Source of the DNA: Bacillota bacterium
GTDB lineage: Bacteria > Bacillota > SHA-98 > UBA4971
DNA: 41,168 nucleotides
NCBI GenBank assembly: GCA_012841305.1
Contig: DUVA01000251.1
Location: forward strand, 1 to 41,168
Direction: 5' to 3'
In this document: positions 24,886 to 32,462 of the stretch, piece by piece
How the letters are laid out: every line of letters begins with the position of its first letter
How positions within the stretch are numbered: the stretch's first letter is position 1
Program-made: the position numbers and the translations under genes
Notes under the pieces: model-generated
Seen by the model: the letters and a program-made list of their open reading frames with translations, nothing else
Told to the model about the DNA's origin: nothing
Database searches by the model: none

Positions 24886-25377
24886 TCAAGTATCATTCAA
24901 ATGGTCCGAACAGTGCCTGCGCCGGTCTTCTTTACTGTCCGACCATGTGGTCTCATTTTCGCACTCTGCGCAGTATCCGTAGAACCTGTAATCGCTGTCA
25001 ATAATGCGTCCATCGATTCTATCTTTCAGCAGGAGATTGATTCGTTCTAACTCTCTGTCAACAGACGGCCTTAGATCCTCCACACGCCCACACCTTACGC
25101 ACACGAAATGTCCATGAGGAGCAGCATTACCGTCATATCTTGAGACGTTTTCCTTCATAGCAAGCTTCCTGATAAGCCCCGATTCAGCGAATGTCTGCAG
25201 TGTATCGTAAACAGTGTTAAGGCTTAGACTGGGAAAGTCGCCCTTCACAGCTTCGTAAATCACCTCAGCTTTAGGATGTGAAGTCGTCCCTTTCAGCATT
25301 CTATATATAGCGACCCTTTGTGGTGTCGGCCTGATTCGGGCATCGCGAAGCATATTTGAAATCACTGTCCGCGACAT
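24886..25377 (-). CDS. perR: Fur-family regulator, PerR-like
   Basis: Metal-dependent repressor of 163 residues from the ATG at 25377, which has GGAAGG just upstream; the track begins 20 codons earlier at a TTG without a site. The DNA-binding half contains RPTPQRVAIYRML and SLNTVYDTLQTFAESGLI. The metal half has HGHFVCVRCG (C93, C96) and YCAEC (C136, C139), the structural zinc site, and His residues for the regulatory metal. Context with peroxiredoxin and superoxide reductase supports PerR over Fur or Zur. It likely controls its own operon through the inverted repeats at 25479-25522. Confidence 0.9.
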   Translation of the reverse strand: MSRTVISNMLRDARIRPTPQRVAIYRMLKGTTSHPKAEVIYEAVKGDFPSLSLNTVYDTLQTFAESGLIRKLAMKENVSRYDGNAAPHGHFVCVRCGRVEDLRPSVDRELERINLLLKDRIDGRIIDSDYRFYGYCAECENETTWSDSKEDRRRHCSDHLNDT

Positions 25378-25478
25378 ATGCCCTTCCTTAGCTTGTCTTC
25401 CTTGGTCTGAGTCTGGCTTCTTAGTCATGTCTAACAACTCGCTATATCCATAGTAGTCCGGTGAAATACGCTGTCAGA

Positions 25479-25522
25479 TTAGTAATTGTTACTTCTTAGT
25501 AATTATTCTCGACTAATTACTA
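25479..25522 (-). promoter_or_regulatory. Fur/PerR-type operators upstream of perR
   Basis: TAGTAATTA (25497-25505) and TAATTACTA (25514-25522) form a perfect 9-bp inverted repeat. Just downstream, TTAGTAATTGTTACT contains AGTAA/TTACT, a shorter inverted repeat, and TTAGTAATT itself recurs 17 bp apart. The AT-rich, TAATTA-based layout resembles overlapping Fur-family boxes. The stretch from here to 26125 otherwise contains only weak ORFs on both strands and no gene I can support. Confidence 0.65.
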
Positions 25523-26125
25523 GTATAGTTACGGATCTAGAAGTTGACAATCCTGGAAATCCTCCATAATTTGCGATGTAAGCAGCTCTATCCCTATGTG
25601 TCAAATATATCTCATGATAACGCCATATTTTGCAGCATTTCGTGGCCAGACGCAAGTAGGCTTTGACTTGCCCGGTTTATATTTCAGCCGAATCAGGGGG
25701 CACCTGATCTACTATGGTTACAGGGTGTCGTTTCATGTCTCTCCTAGCAGGAATTTGCTGAACGGCGTCGAAGGTTCCATTCGAAGTTGTTCCGTGATAG
25801 ATGGCGTAGCCAAGGGATCTATAGCGATTTATGAGTTTCTGAGGCCGGGCGGTTATATGCTGTATCATTTCGGGATCTCGTCGAAACAATAGACCATGGA
25901 AAGGCCTGTCAGAGTGAACACACATGCGTTGATTGCTAACACACCGGTTAATCAAGCAACCTTTGGCTATACTCCGGTTGGTGTCGCCGCACTCATACAA
26001 CTATTCTATTTCTTAATCTCCCCTCGGCTACTGTCTTGTCCTTCCCTTCCTGTGCATATAGATGGCAAGCGTGTGGGTCTTCATGCATGTTCATCCTACA
26101 GTATACGGCACTGGGGGAATATGAA

Positions 26126-26812
26126 ATGCTAGATCACCTTATCATGGAATTGATTTCTGAGGAAAGACACAGAATACCCGGTCAGCATGGTTTTCTACTG
26201 GCAGTCGCTGCACTTATGGACATGCGTTACCCGTTTACGGTAGGCCACTCAATAAGAGTTGCAAGATACGCCAAGGACATTGCAGGCGAGATGGGGCTTG
26301 ATCCCGAATTCCGAGAAACCCTGGAATTCGCAGGCAGGGTTCACGATATTGGGAAAGTCGGTATTTCCAGAGCATGCCTGCTCAAGCAGGGAGAGCTCAC
26401 TCTTGATGAGATGAAGGAAATTCAAAAGCATCCGATTCTGAGCTATGATATTATCATGGACGTGCCTGGCTTGGAGAACGTCGCCAAGATTGTCCTCTAC
26501 CACCACGAACGCATAGATGGGCATGGATACCCGCATGGCCTTATAGGCGAGGCAATTCCTCTTGGATCCAGAATTCTGTGCGTCGCAGACAGCTTTGATG
26601 CAATGACATCAGAGCGATCCTACAAACGCGCAATGAAAGTCGAGACTGCTTTACACGAATTGGAGCAAAAAGCGGGCACCCAATTTGACCCCGGTATTGT
26701 GCAAGCGTTTATCGCCACTTTTCGCCGTCCAAATCCAAACTGCTTATGTACTGCCTACACTGACCCCTATGTCCGGAACGGACAGGAACAAGATGACATA
26801 AGATCAAAGTAG
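26126..26812 (+). CDS. HD-GYP domain phosphodiesterase-like protein
   Basis: A 228-residue single-domain HD-GYP protein, predicted to hydrolyse cyclic di-GMP or another cyclic dinucleotide. It has GHSIRVARYA, the HD pair in VHDIGKVGI (H73, D74), HHERIDGHGYP (126-136, with the GYP triad) and the later DSFDAMTSERSYK. All metal ligands appear present. ATG 26126 follows GGGGGA; the 30 extra codons in the track look random. No sensor domain is attached, so the input must come from elsewhere. Confidence 0.9.
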   Translation: MLDHLIMELISEERHRIPGQHGFLLAVAALMDMRYPFTVGHSIRVARYAKDIAGEMGLDPEFRETLEFAGRVHDIGKVGISRACLLKQGELTLDEMKEIQKHPILSYDIIMDVPGLENVAKIVLYHHERIDGHGYPHGLIGEAIPLGSRILCVADSFDAMTSERSYKRAMKVETALHELEQKAGTQFDPGIVQAFIATFRRPNPNCLCTAYTDPYVRNGQEQDDIRSK

Positions 26813-26888
26813 ATACCTTTCTGTTCATGACACCCATTCTTCAGGCCCGTCACCGAGAATTGGGACCTGTCATTGGAAGATCGTTAAG

Positions 26889-27539
26889 CTAGGTGGCTGA
26901 GCCAAGGTGTCCGTCTCGTATGCTATACACTGTGCTTGCGTACTTGGCAAGTTGAGAATCATGGGTAGCCATGATACAGGTGTGACCCGCACCGCAGTAT
27001 TGCCGTAACCAATCGCAAATCTCAGCTGCCAGCTCGCTGTCAACAGAAGCCGTGGGCTCGTCAGCGAATATCACCTGAGGTTCATGGACTAATGCACGGG
27101 CTACGGCTACGCGCTGCCTCTGGCCGTAGGAAAGCTCCGACGGCAACGCTTTCTCTTTTCCTGCAAGATGTAGTTGGTGCAACAGGACGCGAGCTCGATA
27201 CTTCAGAGCATCTTTTCGACCCATGCACACATTTTCTACTGCGGTGAGATAAGGCACGAGAAAGTGCTGCTGGAAGATGAAACCGAAGCACTCATACCGG
27301 ATTCTTGCCACCTCAGACGCTCGCATGCCGCTTAAGTCACGTCCGAGATAGAAGACGTTTCCGCTTGAAGGGGAGCGTAAGCCGCTTAGCAGGTATAGCA
27401 ACGAACTTTTGCCGCTTCCTGAAGGGCCTAGGATCATTACAAATTCGCCACGCTCTACCTTTATTGAAACTGCATTTACAGCAAGGCATCGAGTCTGCCC
27501 CTGCCCATATGAAAGTGAGAGATTGTCCGCGGTAATCAT
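26889..27539 (-). CDS. ABC transporter ATP-binding protein, MacB/LolD type
   Basis: ATPase of 216 residues with Walker A GPSGSGKSS (38-46), signature LSYGQRQRVAVARAL (Tyr in place of the usual second Gly) and Walker B VIFADEPTAS. Small size and the FtsX-like partner place it in the MacB/LolD export group. Its ATG overlaps the permease stop (ATGA), so the two are coupled. It would power export or lipoprotein/peptide extrusion, not import. Confidence 0.92.
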   Translation of the reverse strand: MITADNLSLSYGQGQTRCLAVNAVSIKVERGEFVMILGPSGSGKSSLLYLLSGLRSPSSGNVFYLGRDLSGMRASEVARIRYECFGFIFQQHFLVPYLTAVENVCMGRKDALKYRARVLLHQLHLAGKEKALPSELSYGQRQRVAVARALVHEPQVIFADEPTASVDSELAAEICDWLRQYCGAGHTCIMATHDSQLAKYASTVYSIRDGHLGSAT

Positions 27540-28675
27540 CAGTCTCGTCCTTCCATAATGCTTATGAAATCCAAACGTAGAAGGTGCCGGCCGATAGTAG
27601 CAAAACTAAACACTGATAGCATCACTGGTATAGGAAGGGAAAACATCAATGCCCTTAGCCCCATTGGCGAAACCGGGATCCCGCGGGGCCCCAGAATCCA
27701 CTTGGCGATGTATATCAGCACTCCCTTTGAAGCCACTATTCCCAGAACGTAGCCTGCAAAAGCAAGGATCAACACTTCGTCGAATGCTCTCCTAACAAGC
27801 TGGGTAGGTGTTAAGCCAATAGCCGCCAGCAAGCCGTACTCCTTCATTCGACCAAGGAGATGTACCGTGTTCAGCAAGCCCATTGCACACGAGATAATGG
27901 CAACAACCAAGAAGTTGACCAGCCACAATAGCAAGTCCATATTCTGAGATTCAGACCGAAACTGCCTTTCGGCTGTTCCAAGGTTTCGGACGAGCACTTG
28001 ATTGCCTGGGAGCATAGCCAGATACGAGTTCAGTTCATCTCGATATCCCTCTCTGGGAAAGACTAAATATGCAAAATCAAGCTCTCCGGTGTCCAACGCC
28101 CATTGAGCCTTGAAGTACTCAAGAGATGCGATGCCATACGGAACATCTCCTGTTAGAATACCGGTTACCTGAAACATACCCCACAAGTAGTCGTCCGGGT
28201 TTACTTCTCGACCAACCAGATCCCCAATACTGATTCCCTTTGCAGTCGCGATTTCTTCGTGAATAGCAATGCCGTCTTCACCCGCATAGGGCAGACGGCC
28301 TTTCTTGACTCTTAACCCAATCCGAGCCAGGCAAAAATCGGCCCTGTCTTCCGGAACGGCCAGTATGGTTCTTCCCTCAGTCCCGAATAGGCCCTTAACC
28401 TTCACTTTGGAATCGAGAACAGGAACCATTTCTTCAACATGTTCACATGCTACGATTTCGTTAGTAATTTGCTTCGGTATCCCTGCTTGCTTAGATACTA
28501 CCAGAGAGTACGCCTCATAGGGCTTCACGTTGGCTCTGTAGACGGACATCAGCACAGACCCGGTTAAAGTAGCCACCGTACCGACAACAAGCACAGAAGA
28601 TGCCACGAGTAAGAATAACGGAACTGCTTTAGCGCGGTTTCGCCAGTAGAACAGACCCGGAAAGGGAATTATCAT
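27539..28675 (-). CDS. FtsX/MacB-like ABC transporter permease
   Basis: Membrane protein of 378 residues with the FtsX layout: one N-terminal membrane helix (VPLFLLVASSVLVVGTVATL), a large extracytoplasmic domain of about 200 residues, and three C-terminal helices (LLLWLVNFLVVAIISCAMGLL, then VLILAFAGYVLGIVASKGVLI, and PIPVMLSVFSFATIG). The RMKEYGLLAAIGLTPTQLVRR segment is the conserved cytoplasmic loop. No good ribosome site precedes the ATG, and the gap from the lipoprotein gene is 54 bp. Substrate unknown. Confidence 0.88.
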   Translation of the reverse strand: MIIPFPGLFYWRNRAKAVPLFLLVASSVLVVGTVATLTGSVLMSVYRANVKPYEAYSLVVSKQAGIPKQITNEIVACEHVEEMVPVLDSKVKVKGLFGTEGRTILAVPEDRADFCLARIGLRVKKGRLPYAGEDGIAIHEEIATAKGISIGDLVGREVNPDDYLWGMFQVTGILTGDVPYGIASLEYFKAQWALDTGELDFAYLVFPREGYRDELNSYLAMLPGNQVLVRNLGTAERQFRSESQNMDLLLWLVNFLVVAIISCAMGLLNTVHLLGRMKEYGLLAAIGLTPTQLVRRAFDEVLILAFAGYVLGIVASKGVLIYIAKWILGPRGIPVSPMGLRALMFSLPIPVMLSVFSFATIGRHLLRLDFISIMEGRD

Positions 28676-28729
28676 TCAGACGGCCGGAAGTCTCAGATCG
28701 GAGACTCCTCGCCTTATCACTCCTTAGCT

Positions 28730-29365
28730 CTAGTAAATGTGGGCATCGACCATAGCTGGGAACTTGACCATCACATAAAACTGAGTATCCGCCGGAAGGA
28801 CAATATTTTCCCCTTTGGTCAAGGCAGGGGCGAATAACCATAGTGGTCCGACAAGAACGACACCTGCCAAAGTACCTGCTCCGATTACGTCCTTATCCCG
28901 TCCTGCAGTCTGCTCGTTTGCCTCGATGGCTATCCGTTGACCATCAACAGCAGAAACAAAGTCCAGTGAAATCCTGAGCTTCCCGCCCTTACCCCACCCT
29001 TTGGCAGGCTCAACTTCAGTCACTCTGCCCTGTCCGATAGAACCAATGGCGATGACAACAGCACCGTCAACAATAACATCCTGAAGCACTTCTACTCCAA
29101 ATACATCACCTACACGGACGCTCGCAGAACTGAGACGGTTTAACAGCCTGACCGGGAACATCGTACCGAAAGGAATCTCTCTCTGAACAACTGCCATGGG
29201 CCTCCTGGTGGCAGCCTTCATCTTCCTGGCTTCGTAATCGTAGACGAACCTCTGAGGCACCGCCTCCTGCTCCTCACCGCCGCTGCTACACCCTGTAATC
29301 CCTAAAGAGACAATCAACACAATGAGGGAACAGGCAATCAACCTTCTGACCGACCCTTTACCCAT
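28730..29365 (-). CDS. Lipoprotein associated with an FtsX-like exporter
   Basis: A 211-residue protein with a lipobox (LIVLIVSLGITGC), so the mature Cys should be lipid-modified and anchored on the outer face of the membrane. The body is beta-rich, with VGDVFGVEVLQDVIVDGAVVIAIGSIGQGRVTEVEPA recalling barrel domains seen in secretion proteins, then a hydrophobic helix (TLAGVVLVGPLWLFAPAL). Start at MGKGSV because AAGGAGG lies 8 bp upstream. First gene of the lipoprotein-permease-ATPase operon; it may be the extracellular partner of the transporter. Confidence 0.75.
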   Translation of the reverse strand: MGKGSVRRLIACSLIVLIVSLGITGCSSGGEEQEAVPQRFVYDYEARKMKAATRRPMAVVQREIPFGTMFPVRLLNRLSSASVRVGDVFGVEVLQDVIVDGAVVIAIGSIGQGRVTEVEPAKGWGKGGKLRISLDFVSAVDGQRIAIEANEQTAGRDKDVIGAGTLAGVVLVGPLWLFAPALTKGENIVLPADTQFYVMVKFPAMVDAHIY

Positions 29366-29718
29366 GGCTAGTTCCTCCTTCACATCATGTGTCCCCCTTG
29401 GCTATCATGGTATTATCATCATATGCACTTACACGATAGACTCATTTTGTAGATATGGCCTGCGTTAGAACTTTGACCCTCTTTAATGGTCATATATGTC
29501 ATTTGGTAGAAACAACCCATTCCACTCCTCCGCTATTCGTCGCTCAAAAGATAATTCCTTCCTCATAATCCAGACTTTGGTGATCATGGTCTTCCCCGGA
29601 TGTGCGGCCATGGGCTCATTAACAACATTACGCAATTCCCAACAGGAGTTCAAAACCCTTCGTAATCACTCCCTTTGCGCCGTTTTCCTAACTGAATTGG
29701 TCATAACCCAGGGTTAAC

Positions 29719-29810
29719 ATAGTCCCCACAGCGCGAAGCCTCCGGATCTTAAGCACCAATTGGGTGCGGGAACCAAAAATGCCGTGAGAATAGTCCCCAC
29801 GGCGAAGCCA
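29719..29810. repeat. Two copies of an ATAGTCCCCAC repeat
   Basis: ATAGTCCCCACAGCGCGAAGCC (29719-29740) and ATAGTCCCCACGGCGAAGCC (29790-29809) are near-identical and 71 bp apart, separated by a GCACC-AATT-GGTGC-like palindrome. No gene lies between 29366 and 29908; the 73-codon plus-strand ORF there is not convincing. Function unknown. Confidence 0.45.
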
Positions 29811-29869
29811 ACTGATTTGCCCGGTTTTGCCCAAGAGCATCTGATTTTGGAATTTGCCCAAAAACCAAA

Positions 29870-29890
29870 AGGGCCGGCAACACCGGCCCT
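29870..29890 (-). terminator. Strong terminator downstream of tRNA-Arg
   Basis: On the minus strand AGGGCCGG pairs with CCGGCCCT across a 5-nt loop and is followed by TTTTGGTTTTT, a textbook intrinsic terminator about 20 bp after the tRNA. Confidence 0.9.
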
Positions 29891-29907
29891 ACCTGTATCT
29901 TAAAACA

Positions 29908-29983
29908 TGGCGCGCCTGGTAGGAATCGAACCTACGGCCCTCTGATTAGAAGTCAGATGCTCTATCCCCTGAGCTACAGGCGC
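29908..29983 (-). tRNA. tRNA-Arg (anticodon UCU)
   Basis: Cloverleaf on the minus strand: acceptor GCGCCTG pairs with CAGGCGC, D-arm TAGCTCAGGGGATAGAGC, anticodon stem CTGAC with loop CTTCTAA (anticodon TCT), T-arm with GTTCGATTC, discriminator G and encoded CCA. 76 nt including CCA. Confidence 0.96.
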
Positions 29984-30118
29984 ACGAAAACTTATCTATC
30001 AATTGCTATCGATATATTACCACACTTCTACGAGGTGTTGCAACACTCTCACCTCGTTTCCGGCAGTGTATGTTGTACCTACATTGGCTTACTTAGTCCC
30101 AAGCTAAGGAAGATCTGT

Positions 30119-30841
30119 CTACTGACCTTCCCGTATACCTGCTAGCCCCATAAACCAGGTCTTAATACGCACAGCAGGCCGCGCATGAATAACGGATCGC
30201 TCCGTAAGGCGCCTCTCCCACGCACCAAAGAGCACAGTGAACGCAGTCGTCAATACAAGGTAAAGAACTCCGGCTGCGAAGTACACCTCCAGCGGGCGAA
30301 AGGTAGTCGCAATCATCTGCTGAGCTGAGCGCATCAGATCCACCATAGCAATAGTTGATACCAAAGATGAATCCTTAAGTCTCGCAACAGCTTCATTGCC
30401 CAAAGGCGGCATTATTCTGGGAAGAGTCTGAGGGAATATCACCCATCTCATTGACTGCATATAGGTCATTCCCAAGGATCTGGCTGCCTCTCGCTGGCCT
30501 TTATCTATGGACAGAATACCTCCGCGAAAGATCTCTGCTATGTATGCTGACGCATTCAAGGTCATTCCTATGGCTGCAGCGGGAAACGGATCCAGAGTTA
30601 TGCCTGCTTGTGGCAGACCGTAGTAGATTAGGAAAAGCTGCATCAACAGCGGGGTCCCCCGCATCCACCAGATGTAAAGTGAAGCGGGTTTATTCAGTAA
30701 AGGATTTCGGGATATGCGCGCCAATGCCAGGCCAAGTCCTATGGCCATCCCAAACAGCATGGAGAGGCATGTAAGCTCCATAGTCATTGCCGCACCTTTT
30801 AGAAGCACCGGGCAAAGCCCTATCATAAACTTTATATCCAT
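30119..30841 (-). CDS. Polar amino acid ABC transporter permease (HisM/GlnP type)
   Basis: Inner-membrane permease of 240 residues with about five membrane segments. KGAAMTMELTCLSMLFGMAIGLGLALARIS is the conserved opening of the HisMQ family; WWMRGTPLLMQLFLIYYGLP follows, and the EAA loop is REAARSLGMTYMQSMRWVIFPQTLPRIMPPLGNEAV. AGGAGAG precedes the ATG. It lies 256 bp after the binding-protein gene. The ATPase normally found next to it is absent from the window. Confidence 0.94.
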   Translation of the reverse strand: MDIKFMIGLCPVLLKGAAMTMELTCLSMLFGMAIGLGLALARISRNPLLNKPASLYIWWMRGTPLLMQLFLIYYGLPQAGITLDPFPAAAIGMTLNASAYIAEIFRGGILSIDKGQREAARSLGMTYMQSMRWVIFPQTLPRIMPPLGNEAVARLKDSSLVSTIAMVDLMRSAQQMIATTFRPLEVYFAAGVLYLVLTTAFTVLFGAWERRLTERSVIHARPAVRIKTWFMGLAGIREGQ

Positions 30842-31097
30842 AAACTACTCTCTCCTAGTGGAATCCTCTAGCGCAACTACTTTCTTCCTTGAACTAAGTC
30901 CATCCATATCCTTAAGCTGCCGGTGCCGGCGTTCACATCACCAACACCCGAGACCTCTTGAAATCCGGCATTTTTCAGAACACCAAGGATTTCTCTTAAT
31001 CCACAGGACCGGTTCTCTCAGAATCGCAAAACACCGGCAGCTAATTGGAAACTAACGTAACGAGATGTGATGACACAACCTCAAGGATGCTTACTTA

Positions 31098-31901
31098 CTA
31101 CTTGGAGACATCCACTCCAAACCACTTCCGAGAGATTTCTCCGTACGTACCGTCTGCCTTGATGGAATCAATCGCTTGGGTGACAGCTTCTCTGAAAGAG
31201 GCATCACTCTTCCTGAAACCAATGCCGATAGACTCCTCTGCCAACTTCTCTTCCAGCACTCGGTAAGCTCCGGCCTGCTTCATTATGTAGTACCTGCCGA
31301 CAAACTCATCCACTACAAGCGCTTGGATGCGGCCGATGGCAAGGTCTGTGAAAGCCTCAGGATATGTGGCATAGAGCTTCAGATCCTTGAACCCCCCGAA
31401 CTTCTTCGCCGCGACCTCCCCTGTGCTGCCCAGCTGCGTGCCGACTACCTTACCTTTGAGGTCAGAAAGGGTGTTGATGTCTTTTGTTTGCTGTTTGACT
31501 ACTATGATCTGTGCCCCATAGATGTAAGGCGGGCTGAAATCGATTTTCTCCGCTCTCTCGTCAGTAATGGTAAGTGTGGACAGAATCATATCGAACTTCC
31601 CGGATTGAAGCGCAAGGATTACTCCGTCCCATGCAGTGGGAACCCACACAATATCAACCCCGAGCCGCCGGCCTATCTCATCTGCAAGATCCACATCAAA
31701 ACCAATAAGGTTACCCTTCTCATCCCTGTACTCCATCGGAGGGAAGGCGTCATCTACGCCTATCCTGATGACACCTGCTGCCTTTACCTTCTCCAACGAA
31801 CCATCGCCAGAAGCGGCCCAAACTACACTACTTGCCGTCAATACAGCAGTCATCACCGAGATCAGCACAACCTGTAACAGTTTTCTTGTGTTCTTTGCCA
31901 T
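31098..31901 (-). CDS. Amino acid ABC transporter substrate-binding protein (family 3)
   Basis: Exported binding protein of 267 residues. Signal peptide KLLQVVLISVMTAVLTASSVVWA, then GVIRIGVDDAFPPMEYRDEKGNLIGFDVDLADEIGRRLG, the typical family 3 start. DMILSTLTITDERAEKIDFSPPY is the ligand-binding center, and GKVVGTQLGSTGEVAAKK and the C-terminal GIGFRKSD follow. GAGGAGG lies upstream of the ATG. It is controlled by the T-box leader at 32011-32345, so expression should rise when one particular amino acid runs short. Confidence 0.95.
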   Translation of the reverse strand: MAKNTRKLLQVVLISVMTAVLTASSVVWAASGDGSLEKVKAAGVIRIGVDDAFPPMEYRDEKGNLIGFDVDLADEIGRRLGVDIVWVPTAWDGVILALQSGKFDMILSTLTITDERAEKIDFSPPYIYGAQIIVVKQQTKDINTLSDLKGKVVGTQLGSTGEVAAKKFGGFKDLKLYATYPEAFTDLAIGRIQALVVDEFVGRYYIMKQAGAYRVLEEKLAEESIGIGFRKSDASFREAVTQAIDSIKADGTYGEISRKWFGVDVSK

Positions 31902-32010
31902 AGCAATTGCCTCCTCACTTCTTTGCCTTCTTTAGGTTTCTACTTCGCAATCCCCAAAATCGAGCAAAAACCAGATCTGTGTCTTCGTGTGCTGCATCAG
32001 ACTTTTGGAT

Positions 32011-32345
32011 AAAAAAATACCTCTCGCCCCATACAAGGGACGAGAGGTGACTCCCGTGGTCCCACCCTAATTGGCTACCCATTTTCGTAGATCGGGTAAC
32101 CCACTCATTGTCCGGTACGGCACACTGTCCTTAGTGGACTGTTGTGATTATACCTCCCCGCAGTAACGGGCGGGACCCGTCAAAGCCTACTTCCATCATA
32201 AAGCCATAGTAACATTTGCACACATGACTCAGTTTCGGTTTGCACTCCGGGGTGTGTTTCAACCGGCGCTTCGTGTCGGGCTCTCACCTTCCCCGACTCG
32301 CTTAGACTCTACATCCGGCCTACTTATCCCCGTCATAGCTTTCTC
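32011..32345 (-). promoter_or_regulatory. T-box leader of the amino acid transporter
   Basis: Read on the minus strand. Stem I contains AATGATAAGAGAAAG, the AGTA motif, a GCGAGTCGGGGAAGGTGAG apical region and a specifier-loop strand TTGAAACACACC. The antiterminator core is AGGGTGGGACCACGGG (32053-32068), followed by terminator ACCTCTCGTCCC/GGGGCGAGAGGT and seven Ts (32011-32048). The specifier is read as either AAC (Asn) or CAC (His), both followed by A; ACA (Thr) is less likely. Uncharged tRNA should promote readthrough into the binding-protein gene. Confidence 0.9.
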
Positions 32346-32433
32346 TTATCATTGCATTCGATCTTGTCGTCCTCATCCTGTGGACTCTTTCACCTGCGCA
32401 GGCTCATTGTTCAGGATGTTCCGATTTACGGAT

Positions 32434-32462
32434 ACTCTAGCACGCCTTGCCAGACTTGTCAA
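32434..32462 (-). promoter_or_regulatory. Promoter of the T-box transcript
   Basis: Minus-strand TTGACA (32457-32462), 17 bp, TAGAGT (32434-32439). The -35 contains the stop codon of the upstream amylase gene. Transcription would start near 32427, about 80 nt before stem I. Confidence 0.65.

Noticed and set aside
25596-26000. Overlapping ORFs on both strands upstream of perR (98 and 107 codons)
   Set aside because: Neither has a ribosome site, a recognisable domain or convincing composition; they cannot both be genes and neither is supported.
31176-31877. 233-codon plus-strand ORF
   Set aside because: Antisense to the amino acid binding-protein gene, whose signal peptide and motifs are clear; a shadow ORF.
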